Part shown: positions 1 through 5,454 of the stretch, piece by piece | How the letters are laid out: every line of letters starts with the position of its first letter | Position numbering within the stretch: the stretch's first letter is position 1 | Source: Gammaproteobacteria bacterium | GTDB taxonomy: Bacteria > Pseudomonadota > Gammaproteobacteria > UBA6429 > Thiohalophilaceae | Length of the DNA: 10,462 nucleotides | NCBI GenBank assembly: GCA_024639445.1 | Contig: JAHEIJ010000057.1 | Location: 1 to 10,462, forward strand | Reading direction: 5' to 3' | Notes under the pieces: model-generated | What the model saw: only the letters and a program-made list of their open reading frames with translations | Told to the model about the DNA's origin: nothing | The model's database searches: none | Program-made: the position numbers and the translations under genes

Positions 1-266
1 GGGACATAGCCATTGTCCAGCAGCAGATGCAGCAAGGGTGCATTCCCCTCTTTATGCGTACCGAACAACTGCCAGACGCCTACCACGACAGAGACAATAC
101 CGAAATACAATGGTATTGACGTAAGTTCCGGCAAGTACTTGTATTTTTTACCCATCGCTAGATGATCAAGATAGGGTGTCATCATGCCGCTATCGGCAAG
201 ATACCAGATAGCCAGCATGATCAGACCTATGATGAGCAACGCGGGTGATTTTTTGGTGTACACCAT
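1..266 (-). CDS. Hypothetical two-helix membrane protein, N-terminal part (runs off left edge)
   Basis: The reading frame starts at ATG 264-266 and stays open to the window edge, giving 88 codons. The product begins MVYTKKSPALLIIG. It has two hydrophobic stretches, residues about 8-25 and about 52-67 (ending VVVGVWQLFG), joined by a charged linker rich in Lys and Tyr, so it is probably an inner-membrane protein. The start is well supported: a strong Shine-Dalgarno run GGAGGAGGG lies on the minus strand at 274-282, seven bases before the ATG. I do not recognise the family. The C-terminal end lies outside the window, so any further domain is unseen. It is transcribed divergently from the small gene at 538 across a 271-base AT-rich spacer. 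Confidence 0.72.
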   Translation of the reverse strand, partial: MVYTKKSPALLIIGLIMLAIWYLADSGMMTPYLDHLAMGKKYKYLPELTSIPLYFGIVSVVVGVWQLFGTHKEGNAPLLHLLLDNGYV

Positions 267-297
267 CGTTATACCCTCCTCCGGGATTATTGTTATA

Positions 298-317
298 GCT
301 AAAACGGTTTTTTTAGC
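298..317. repeat. AT-rich inverted repeat, possible operator
   Basis: GCTAAAA (298-304) is the exact reverse complement of TTTTAGC (311-317), with a 6-base centre. It lies about 30 bases upstream of the leftward membrane-protein gene, next to a TATAAC hexamer on the minus strand (292-297) that could be its -10 element. It could be a regulator site or chance in AT-rich DNA. A second, looser inverted repeat (AATAGTT 327-333 with AACTATT 350-356) follows. No matching -35 was found. Confidence 0.25.
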
Positions 318-487
318 AGGCAACCTAATAGTTGGTTTATAGCTCTAATAACTATTTATACTGCTAAAGACTTAATATCCGTTTTAATCCACAATTACAA
401 CAGGCCTATTAAAATATACTTATTTTATGGATTACTTATTCATCAATGCATTAGCCACCAACACACATCATGGAATCGGTCTTTTTA

Positions 488-501
488 TTGAGATAGATCA
501 A
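488..501. promoter_or_regulatory. FNR/ANR-type binding site upstream of small membrane protein gene
   Basis: TTGAG-ATAG-ATCAA matches the FNR consensus TTGAT-N4-ATCAA at 9 of 10 defined positions. Its centre (494.5) is 43.5 bases before the ATG at 538, which suits activation of that gene. A second FNR box in this window (6192-6205) lies before another small membrane protein gene. Both boxes continue into the same bases, ATCAATGACC (497-506 and 6201-6210). The -10 at the class II position is poor; TATTAG (521-526) and GCTAAT (532-537) are weak alternatives. Confidence 0.6.
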
Positions 502-537
502 TGACCTAAGTAGATTAGTTTATTAGTCGTTGCTAAT

Positions 538-720
538 ATGTTTGCCACTATGAAAAAGTTAATCGACAGCTTATTGCGGAACGATTTGTTTTTAATCCTG
601 ATTTATGGCGTGTTTGCCTATATCACCTTCACCGCAGTTATTATTGCGGTACTCCAGGTACCATCAGAGGCAATTCTGGACAGCGGCTTAAAAGAGATCT
701 TGCTGGTATTCGAGGGTTAA
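538..720 (+). CDS. Small single-helix membrane protein, FNR-box associated, unknown function
   Basis: A 60-residue product starting MFATMKK. A short basic amphipathic N-terminus is followed by one long hydrophobic segment at about residues 17-41 (rich in Ile, Phe, Tyr, Val), then a short acidic tail. The likely topology is one transmembrane helix in the inner membrane. The coding case rests on this clean profile and on the FNR-like palindrome 37 bases before the start. There is no clear Shine-Dalgarno site for ATG 538 or for the second ATG at 550, so the start is uncertain and translation could be leaderless. I do not recognise the family. Small one-helix proteins under FNR control are often accessory subunits of respiratory enzymes, but nothing nearby supports a specific partner. 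Confidence 0.6.
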   Translation: MFATMKKLIDSLLRNDLFLILIYGVFAYITFTAVIIAVLQVPSEAILDSGLKEILLVFEG

Positions 721-800
721 GTGGCATAAACAGGCTTACTGAATTTTTCCTCAAGCTCCCTACCCCCTCATTTATTCCACTTACGTTAAACGTATGTTCT

Positions 801-1487
801 TTATGTCTTATCTGACCTTGCTTTTACTCCAGCTGCGGCGATCAATTTCTTCTTGTCCTCTCTGTGTTTGACCATAACAGCAATGACTTCGTCGACATCA
901 TCCGTAACAGTGATGATATTCATATCCCCTTTGTCAATCGCGCCAGATTTTGCCATTGTGCCGCGTAACCAATCCAGTAAACCTTTATAATAATCACTGC
1001 CAAACAACACCAGTGGTATCGTATAGATCTTATGGGTTTGTATTAGGGTGAGTGCCTCGAATAATTCATCCATGGTGCCAAAACCACCTGGCATGCAGAC
1101 ATATCCCATCGAATACTTCACGAACATTACCTTGCGTGCAAAAAAATACCGATATTGCAGGGAGAGATTCTGATAGGTATTGGGTACTTGTTCAAAAGGC
1201 AGCTCGATATTTAAACCTACCGATTTACCATTTTCTAACACCGCCCCTTTATTCCCCGCCTCCATAATGCCCGGTCCGCCGCCGGTAATCACAGTAAAGC
1301 CAGCCTTGGCCAGTCCTTTGGAGATAGTTTTCGCCTTCTGGTAATAAGGATTTTCCGGCCCAAATCGTGCTGAACCAAAAACTGAAACGGAGAATCCAAT
1401 ATCAGAGAGCTTATCGAATCCCTCGGTAAACTCACTGATGATGCGAAACATTCTCCAGGATTCATCTCCCTTGAGGTCATCTATCAT
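801..1487 (-). CDS. LOG-family (TIGR00730-type) Rossmann-fold protein, putative nucleotide 5'-monophosphate phosphoribohydrolase
   Basis: A 228-residue cytoplasmic protein of the LOG/'lysine decarboxylase-like' family. Characterised members hydrolyse the N-glycosidic bond of cytokinin ribotides or purine/pyrimidine 5'-monophosphates. The family signatures are present: GSARFGP (38-44), GGGPGIMEAGNKGA (69-82) and PGGFGTMDE (133-141), with Arg118-Lys119 between them; the last motif holds the nucleotide-binding and catalytic residues. I chose the ATG at 1487 because GAGGG (1495-1499, minus strand) precedes it by seven bases. An upstream in-frame ATG at 1541 would add 18 residues (MIVISTNNPALLLSEGDN) that do not look like the family N-terminus and have no clear ribosome binding site. 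The gene stands alone between a convergent neighbour and a 211-base gap. The family is secure; the exact substrate is not, and bacterial homologues are often misnamed lysine decarboxylase. Confidence 0.9.
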   Translation of the reverse strand: MIDDLKGDESWRMFRIISEFTEGFDKLSDIGFSVSVFGSARFGPENPYYQKAKTISKGLAKAGFTVITGGGPGIMEAGNKGAVLENGKSVGLNIELPFEQVPNTYQNLSLQYRYFFARKVMFVKYSMGYVCMPGGFGTMDELFEALTLIQTHKIYTIPLVLFGSDYYKGLLDWLRGTMAKSGAIDKGDMNIITVTDDVDEVIAVMVKHREDKKKLIAAAGVKARSDKT

Positions 1488-1652
1488 GTTGTCACCCTCA
1501 GAAAGTAGTAGTGCTGGATTGTTAGTTGAAATAACAATCATGATTTCAGCTTTATTATCTTAGAGTACGTGTAATGCGGGATGTCGTAAAGATCAATATG
1601 GCGTCTGAATAAGATATAACAATGTTCCAAATCCTGTAGACGGAAATGAGAA

Positions 1653-1676
1653 GGGCCCGGCAATGGAGCCGAGCCC
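1653..1676 (-). terminator. GC-rich hairpin after WYL-like gene, possible terminator
   Basis: GGGC-c-CGGC (1653-1661) pairs with GCCG-a-GCCC (1668-1676) around the loop AATGGA, with one mismatch in the stem. It lies 22 bases beyond the stop of the leftward gene ending at 1699. On the minus strand it is followed by CTTCTCATTT, only a modest T-rich tail, so it is a weak intrinsic terminator at best. Confidence 0.45.
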
Positions 1677-1698
1677 GAAATTATCAGCCTAACAAAAT

Positions 1699-2049
1699 TT
1701 AGCGATCAATCGCGCAGAGTATGTCCAGAGTGGCATATTTGGAATTGACAGATTTGAAGCGAGGATCAGCGATAAAGTTGTTTTCCGACATCTGTATGTC
1801 TGTAATCAAGCCAACTTCATACTTGCAAGCTGCCGGTTTTTTAATCGGCTTGCTTTCGTCCTTGATTCGAATTCCCCCTACGATGTACCTTCCCTTTTCA
1901 TCCTTAAACAATATATAAGGATCAAATACCCGGTAATGCACATCATACTCATAACGGAATCGAAGCCGGCGGCGCTGGTTGATCGCATTGGTTAACTGCT
2001 GCTCGAACTCATATTTACGTTCTGCAGGTTTTATATTTGTTGCTGGCAT
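1699..2049 (-). CDS. Standalone WYL-like domain protein
   Basis: A 116-residue protein whose centre resembles a WYL domain, the SH3-like ligand-sensing fold usually found behind a helix-turn-helix in bacterial regulators. The pattern visible is a helix with AINQRRRLRFRYEY (22-35), then R-x-F-D-P-Y-I-L-F (40-48) and a strand RYIVGG (54-59) where WYL proteins carry their W-Y-L triad, followed by further strands to residue 100. No DNA-binding domain is present: the N-terminus is only about 12 residues of basic linker. I chose ATG 2049 because AGGG (2058-2061, minus strand) precedes it by eight bases; a GTG three codons upstream is the alternative. Family assignment is by pattern only and is moderately sure. 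It is separated by 171 bases from the next gene upstream, so it probably has its own promoter. Confidence 0.65.
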   Translation of the reverse strand: MPATNIKPAERKYEFEQQLTNAINQRRRLRFRYEYDVHYRVFDPYILFKDEKGRYIVGGIRIKDESKPIKKPAACKYEVGLITDIQMSENNFIADPRFKSVNSKYATLDILCAIDR

Positions 2050-2220
2050 AAGGCGCACCCTACGGTATGACCTATATTCAGTTTAGCCTCCCTGCCGGTT
2101 CTTGATAGAAACTGTGCGTTATTTTGTGACTTAACACCGTGACGCTGTTCTCGATTTTTTCAGCTGCTTGTAGAATGTTAGCATGACGATACTATTTCCT
2201 TACAATTCAGGCGGTTAAAA

Positions 2221-3093
2221 TTAATGTTTATAGCGTTTCAAGTTGGGTCGGAATTCCGCCACCAGACTATGTTCAGTTCCTAATATATTAAAAATCTTAA
2301 GCATTGCTTTTTGCGCATAACTATCATCAAAACTGTGATCAAGGTCCATCATTTTTACAAGTACATTTAACGCCTTCTCATAGTCTTGATGGATCACATA
2401 CCAGGCAACAAGTTGTTGCATCGCAGCAATATCACCTGGAAATGATTCAATTCTTTTGATTATTTCATTCATATCATTAGACGGGTCGACATCCAGATGA
2501 AAACTCAGCAAATCATAAAGTTGATCGATCTCCTGGGTTTTTCGTATTTGATCCGGCAAAGTATCAATCAGCTTCAAGGCTTCCGAAAAACGTTCTTCGT
2601 GCTTCAGCAATTTGCACATCGCAAGCGGCAAGCGTGGATTAACCGGGTCGTTGACTATCGCCTCTGCAATCATTTCATAAGCCTCAGTTGACTTACCGTT
2701 CGAATACAGATGAATCGCTTGCGCCAGGGTTTGATCCGAATCACGGGCGACATAGATATCCAGGACTTTAGCTAAATCTTCTTCTGACTGAAATCCATGC
2801 CAGGTCTGAACGACTCGCCCATCACGAAAAAGTTTTAGTGTCGGTACACTAGTAATACCGTATTCCCTCGAAATTTTATGATCACTTTCCGTGTCGATGT
2901 TGACGAGTAATACGCGTCCCTCATACTGATGAATCATCTTGTCCAAAATGGGATACTGGCGCAAACAAGGCCCGGCTTTTTGTGACCAGAAATTGACAAG
3001 TACCGGTCCCAGATTCGAGTTATCAAGCACGAGCGAGGTAAAATTATCGGCCGTGGCTGCGTGTATGTAAGGAGACTCAAGCGTTTCAATCAT
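2221..3093 (-). CDS. cnoX: CnoX/YbbN-like thioredoxin-TPR protein (redox-altered holdase/co-chaperone)
   Basis: A 290-residue cytoplasmic protein with an N-terminal thioredoxin fold (about 10-110) and a C-terminal tetratricopeptide region (about 120-285, e.g. the repeat around EALKLIDTLP). This architecture and length match CnoX (YbbN), which in E. coli holds unfolding proteins under oxidative chlorine stress and passes them to DnaK and GroEL. The thioredoxin active-site loop reads K-A-G-P-C (39-43): the nucleophilic first cysteine of WCGPC is replaced by Ala40 and only Cys43 remains. The cis-proline loop SVP (82-84) is intact. Loss of normal oxidoreductase chemistry agrees with E. coli CnoX, which also lacks CxxC. 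The start at 3093 begins at the family's usual place and lies 22 bases after the upstream gene's stop. The frame runs on to 3198 but would overlap that gene by 83 bases. No strong Shine-Dalgarno site is visible, so translation may be coupled. Confidence 0.85.
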   Translation of the reverse strand: MIETLESPYIHAATADNFTSLVLDNSNLGPVLVNFWSQKAGPCLRQYPILDKMIHQYEGRVLLVNIDTESDHKISREYGITSVPTLKLFRDGRVVQTWHGFQSEEDLAKVLDIYVARDSDQTLAQAIHLYSNGKSTEAYEMIAEAIVNDPVNPRLPLAMCKLLKHEERFSEALKLIDTLPDQIRKTQEIDQLYDLLSFHLDVDPSNDMNEIIKRIESFPGDIAAMQQLVAWYVIHQDYEKALNVLVKMMDLDHSFDDSYAQKAMLKIFNILGTEHSLVAEFRPNLKRYKH

Positions 3094-3115
3094 AGGGTTA
3101 TTATTTATATTGGGA

Positions 3116-3532
3116 TTAGTGTGTAGTTTGTCTTGGTCGGGGCACGGACGCATGATGTTCCAGTAACCGCCAACCGTCCGTTTCCAGACAATAAACATTC
3201 GTTGCCAACACTATCGAAGTCGGTTCATGAGAACCAGTCACCGGTGTGATATGTTCCTCCACTAGATGCACCGCCAGATCATCACGCACAATGCGACTGA
3301 GTACTTCGACCTTGAGGGTTGGAGGCTCGGCACCCGTAAGGATGTTGGACCAGCTTCGCATCACCACCTCACGTCCCACCAACGCCATGGAACCGGGATG
3401 AATACAGATCACCCCGGCATCCGCCCACACCACATCCATTGCCTGTAAATCACAGTTTGTAAAGGCCGCATAAAATGCAGCCTCGGTAGCCTCTGAGGTG
3501 GAAAAGGTTGGAACAAATTTAGATTCGCTCAT
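3116..3532 (-). CDS. NTF2/SnoaL-like domain protein
   Basis: A 138-residue protein with the cone-shaped NTF2-like fold signature: an N-terminal helix (ATEAAFYAAF), then DLQAMDVVWAD, the loop CIHPG, a G-R-x-x-V-x-x-SW helix, and a C-terminal strand ending DGWRLLEHHAS. This pattern is typical of small SnoaL-like proteins found widely in proteobacteria. Members include isomerases, hydrolases and proteins with no known activity, so no reaction is assigned. ATG 3532 is preferred over TTG 3538 on codon grounds; neither has a convincing ribosome binding site. The stop lies 22 bases before the CnoX-like gene, so the two are probably co-transcribed. A perfect TATAAT (3572-3577, minus strand) sits about 40 bases upstream of the start and may be the operon's -10 element, though no good -35 lies 16-18 bases from it. 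Confidence 0.82.
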   Translation of the reverse strand: MSESKFVPTFSTSEATEAAFYAAFTNCDLQAMDVVWADAGVICIHPGSMALVGREVVMRSWSNILTGAEPPTLKVEVLSRIVRDDLAVHLVEEHITPVTGSHEPTSIVLATNVYCLETDGWRLLEHHASVPRPRQTTH

Positions 3533-3571
3533 GGTCAATAGGGGAATAGGATCAAAGGATTACTTTCAGGC

Positions 3572-3577
3572 ATTATA
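3572..3577 (-). promoter_or_regulatory. Putative -10 element of the NTF2-like/cnoX operon
   Basis: The minus strand reads TATAAT exactly at this place, 39 bases before the ATG of the NTF2-like gene. The best -35 match, TTGAGT (3598-3603), is 20 bases away, which is too far for a standard sigma-70 promoter, so support is the -10 and its position only. Confidence 0.35.
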
Positions 3578-3711
3578 TTCGAAACAATTGATCTCTGACT
3601 CAATTTTCAGTGTTTATCTCCAATGTGATACTGCTTTTTCTGTTCCCAATGCGCTAAATTACGGACTTTCTAATCAGAGCGGAATAATTCCTTCCAAGTG
3701 GAGTAACAGTA

Positions 3712-4335
3712 ATGAGTGATGCACTGAACTATCTAATCAAGGCCCGTCCCGATGCCATGACGGACTACTTCTCATTCCTGAAGAAGTCAGGCAGTCACCT
3801 GGACACCCGCACACGGGACCTGATATCCGTGATTACCAAGGTCGCGGTACAAACCGAGGGCGGTTTTCGCCAGTACCTGACCCGGGCACTGCGAAACGGC
3901 GCCAGCCCGAACGAGGTAATCGACGCCCTGCTGATGTCTTTCCCGGTTCTCGGCCTGGCCAAGATCGTCTGGGCTGCCGAGATCCTGTTGGAAATGGATA
4001 TCCCGGAATTCAGACCCGAAAACCTGGACGCCAAGCCCGACTGGCACGATGTGGCCGCCGTGGCGGATATTCCTCAGGATAAAGCAGACTGTTTCGAGGT
4101 CGATGGGCGCAACCTGTTCACCTACCGCAAAGGCGATGATATCGCAGTGTATGATAGCCGCTGCCCCCATCAGGAGACCAATATCCCCCTCTCCCTCGAA
4201 GGCAAGACCCTCACCTGTCCCAAGCATGAGTGGGCCTTCGATATCGAAAGTGGGGAATGTATTGCCAAGGGAAAGCGTCCGCTACGCCGTTTTGAACACA
4301 AGATTGAGAAAGATCGCCTGCTGGCCTATTGGTAA
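3712..4335 (+). CDS. CMD/AhpD-like domain fused to Rieske [2Fe-2S] ferredoxin domain
   Basis: A 207-residue two-domain protein. Residues about 30-95 look like a carboxymuconolactone decarboxylase/AhpD-like helical domain (RDLISVITKVAV...LTRALRNGASPNEVIDALLM). Residues about 108-207 form a Rieske domain with the full ligand set Cys151-x-His153-x15-Cys169-x2-His172, in CPHQ and CPKH. It should bind a [2Fe-2S] cluster and act in electron transfer. The CxxC that gives AhpD its peroxidase activity is missing: Thr48-Glu-Gly-Gly51 occupies that position. The first domain may therefore be structural or have another role. The start is secure, with GGAG (3700-3703) eight bases before ATG. Base composition differs from the next gene: 39 of 60 bases are G or C at 3841-3900 against 24 of 60 at 4621-4680, so recent acquisition is possible. 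There is no oxygenase partner nearby. Confidence 0.85.
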   Translation: MSDALNYLIKARPDAMTDYFSFLKKSGSHLDTRTRDLISVITKVAVQTEGGFRQYLTRALRNGASPNEVIDALLMSFPVLGLAKIVWAAEILLEMDIPEFRPENLDAKPDWHDVAAVADIPQDKADCFEVDGRNLFTYRKGDDIAVYDSRCPHQETNIPLSLEGKTLTCPKHEWAFDIESGECIAKGKRPLRRFEHKIEKDRLLAYW

Positions 4336-4397
4336 GCGCGAGACCGCATCAAACTAACATTCACAAGGGCATGGACGCCTTAACACGCCAACCAGTC

Positions 4398-5069
4398 ATG
4401 ATTTCCATAATCATTCCTGTACTGAATGAAGCGCGCGCCCTGCCTGCGACCTTGCAACATGTTTTTTCTCAAACGGGCGAGTTTGAGGTCATTGTTGTTG
4501 ATGGGGGCAGCACGGATAACACCCTGGACATTGCCGGCCAGGATGGTCGCATTCAATTACTGACCGCTGCCACCGGCCGGGCCAGCCAGATGAATGCCGG
4601 CGCGCAGCAGGCTAATGGTGAATGGGTGCTGTTTCTTCATGCTGATACGCTTTTACCCAAAGATGCCTTGTTAACTATTGAACACCTTTCGCCTCAAGTA
4701 CAGGCGGGTGGATTCAAACATCTTTTCTCAGGTCGGGCCTGGAGTTTACGCCTGATCTCATGGCTGGATAATATTCGTTGTCGCTGGACCCGTATTATTT
4801 ATGGTGATCAAGTCATGTTTGTACGCCGGGACCTGTTTAATAAACTGGGAATGTTCCCGGATGAGTCTGTTATGGAAGACGTCCTGTTTTGCGAACAACT
4901 TGTCAAGGTGACTAAACCGGTAATTCTGGATAGCTATGTCATCACTGATTCCAGAAAGTTTGAGCAACAAGGAATTTGGCTGAGTTTCTGGCGTGTTTTC
5001 CTGATACTTACCAGTCACACACTACATCTGCCTATACCCGCCCGGAAATTTTTTGCCAATGTACGCTAG
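4398..5069 (+). CDS. Family 2 glycosyltransferase, TIGR04283-like (arsenosugar biosynthesis-type)
   Basis: A 223-residue GT-A fold glycosyltransferase that transfers sugar from an activated donor. The order of motifs is typical: MISIIIPVLNEA (1-12), VVDGGSTDNT (33-42), GRASQMNAGA (60-69), the metal-binding LHADT (80-84), YGDQVMFVRRDLF, and a later MEDVLFCEQL that supplies the acidic catalytic residue. GRAxQMNxGA together with YGDQxxFVRR points to the subfamily named TIGR04283, sometimes linked to arsenosugar synthesis. Neither the radical-SAM ArsS nor the sister TIGR04282 enzyme is in this window, so the substrate is open. I start at ATG 4398, where family members begin. ATG 4371 and a TTG at 4329 overlapping the Rieske gene's stop are alternatives, and none has a well-spaced Shine-Dalgarno site. 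The gene follows the Rieske gene on the same strand and may be read from its promoter. Confidence 0.85.
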   Translation: MISIIIPVLNEARALPATLQHVFSQTGEFEVIVVDGGSTDNTLDIAGQDGRIQLLTAATGRASQMNAGAQQANGEWVLFLHADTLLPKDALLTIEHLSPQVQAGGFKHLFSGRAWSLRLISWLDNIRCRWTRIIYGDQVMFVRRDLFNKLGMFPDESVMEDVLFCEQLVKVTKPVILDSYVITDSRKFEQQGIWLSFWRVFLILTSHTLHLPIPARKFFANVR

Positions 5070-5088
5070 CTTTTGTGATTATTACTAA

Positions 5089-5118
5089 TCGAACATTACC
5101 AGGTTATTCTGATATAAT
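5089..5118 (+). promoter_or_regulatory. Promoter of tRNA-Arg
   Basis: A perfect -10 TATAAT lies at 5113-5118, 21 bases before the mature tRNA 5' end. The -35 is poor (TCGAAC or CGAACA around 5089-5095, 17-18 base spacer). The bases right after the -10 are GCGCACC, a GC-rich discriminator of the kind found on stringently controlled stable-RNA promoters. Confidence 0.65.
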
Positions 5119-5139
5119 GCGCACCTGCTTATATCTATT

Positions 5140-5216
5140 GCGCCCGTAGCTCAGCTGGATAGAGTAACTGGCTTCGAACCAGTTGGTCGGGAGTTCGAAT
5201 CTCTCCGGGCGCGCCA
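5140..5216 (+). tRNA. tRNA-Arg, anticodon UCG, CCA encoded
   Basis: A complete 77-base cloverleaf. The acceptor GCGCCCG (5140-5146) pairs perfectly with CGGGCGC (5206-5212), followed by discriminator G and encoded CCA. The D stem is GCTC/GAGT, and the anticodon stem ACTGG/CCAGT surrounds the loop CTTCGAA. The T stem GGGAG/CTCTC has one G-U pair, with loop TTCGAAT. Anticodon positions 34-36 read TCG, which decodes CGA arginine codons. Its own promoter and terminator show it is transcribed alone. Its 3' half is copied, in pieces, just downstream (5264-5389). Confidence 0.96.
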
Positions 5217-5226
5217 TAAACAACAA

Positions 5227-5249
5227 AGCCCACCTTGTGTGGGTTTTTT
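5227..5249 (+). terminator. Intrinsic terminator of tRNA-Arg
   Basis: CCCAC (5229-5233) pairs with GTGGG (5239-5243) around the loop CTTGT, followed directly by six T residues and more T-rich sequence. It begins 13 bases after the CCA end. This is a standard rho-independent terminator and implies that the repeat element downstream is not normally in the tRNA transcript. Confidence 0.85.
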
Positions 5250-5263
5250 ATTTATTCGACCAT

Positions 5264-5389
5264 GAGATGAGAACTCCCGACCCTGGTCGGGTAGTTTGAC
5301 AAATTTGTCAGGAACAAATTTGAACGCACGAAGTGCGGCCCGCAGGGCGGATTACAGGGATGTAATCCGTAATCTCTCCGGGCGCGCCA
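5264..5389. repeat. Multi-hairpin element built from tRNA-Arg T-arm pieces
   Basis: Parts in order. (1) 5264-5282 matches the reverse complement of tRNA bases 5185-5203 at 17 of 19 positions. (2) 5285-5299, GGTCGGGtAGTTtGA, is a near-direct copy of the tRNA T-arm 5' side, and it forms a hairpin with part 1. (3) TGACAAATTTGTCA (5297-5310) is a perfect 14-base palindrome. (4) CGCAC-gaa-GTGCG (5325-5337) is a hairpin. (5) GCCC-gca-GGGC (5338-5348) is a hairpin. (6) CGGATTACA-ggga-TGTAATCCG (5348-5369) is a 9-pair hairpin. (7) AATCTCTCCGGGCGCGCCA (5371-5389) is an exact 19-base copy of the tRNA 3' end (5198-5216). It is as if a hairpin array were inserted in the T-loop of a second tRNA 3' fragment. 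No protein gene is in it. Confidence 0.85.
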
Positions 5390-5403
5390 ATCAACCACAT
5401 ACC

Positions 5404-5438
5404 ACCACAGAGTAATTAACCTGAAATTACCCTGTGGT
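5404..5438 (-). terminator. Strong hairpin downstream of msrA, possible terminator
   Basis: ACCACAG-a-GTAATT (5404-5417) pairs with AATTAC-c-CTGTGGT (5425-5438) around a 7-base loop, with one mismatch in a 14-position stem. It lies 16 bases past the msrA stop. Neither side has a proper T run, so it may stop transcription inefficiently or mainly protect the 3' end of the message. Confidence 0.5.
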
Positions 5439-5454
5439 CTTAATATTACTTCAA

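Noticed and set aside
3094..3198. Longer N-terminus of the CnoX-like protein starting at 3198
   Set aside because: It would overlap the upstream gene by 83 bases and add residues (MFIVWKRTVGGYWNIM...) that simply translate that gene's end in another frame.
3588..3603. TTGAT-N6-CTCAA as an FNR box between the NTF2-like and CMD-Rieske genes
   Set aside because: The half sites are six bases apart instead of four, and the right half has a mismatch, so FNR would not bind it in the usual way.
3498..3719. Rightward 73-codon frame ahead of the Rieske gene
   Set aside because: It starts inside the NTF2-like gene on the other strand, runs through the intergenic promoter region, overlaps the Rieske gene's start, and has no ribosome binding site or recognisable protein pattern.
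3787..4227. Leftward 146-codon frame opposite the CMD-Rieske gene
   Set aside because: It is antisense to a gene with a clear two-domain protein; long antisense frames are expected in GC-rich coding DNA.
5198..5389. Direct repeat of a tRNA 3' end as attachment sites of a genomic island
   Set aside because: Only 154 bases separate the two 19-base copies, with no integrase or other gene between them, and the interval is mostly hairpins. A deleted island remnant is conceivable, but the inverted T-arm copy does not fit.
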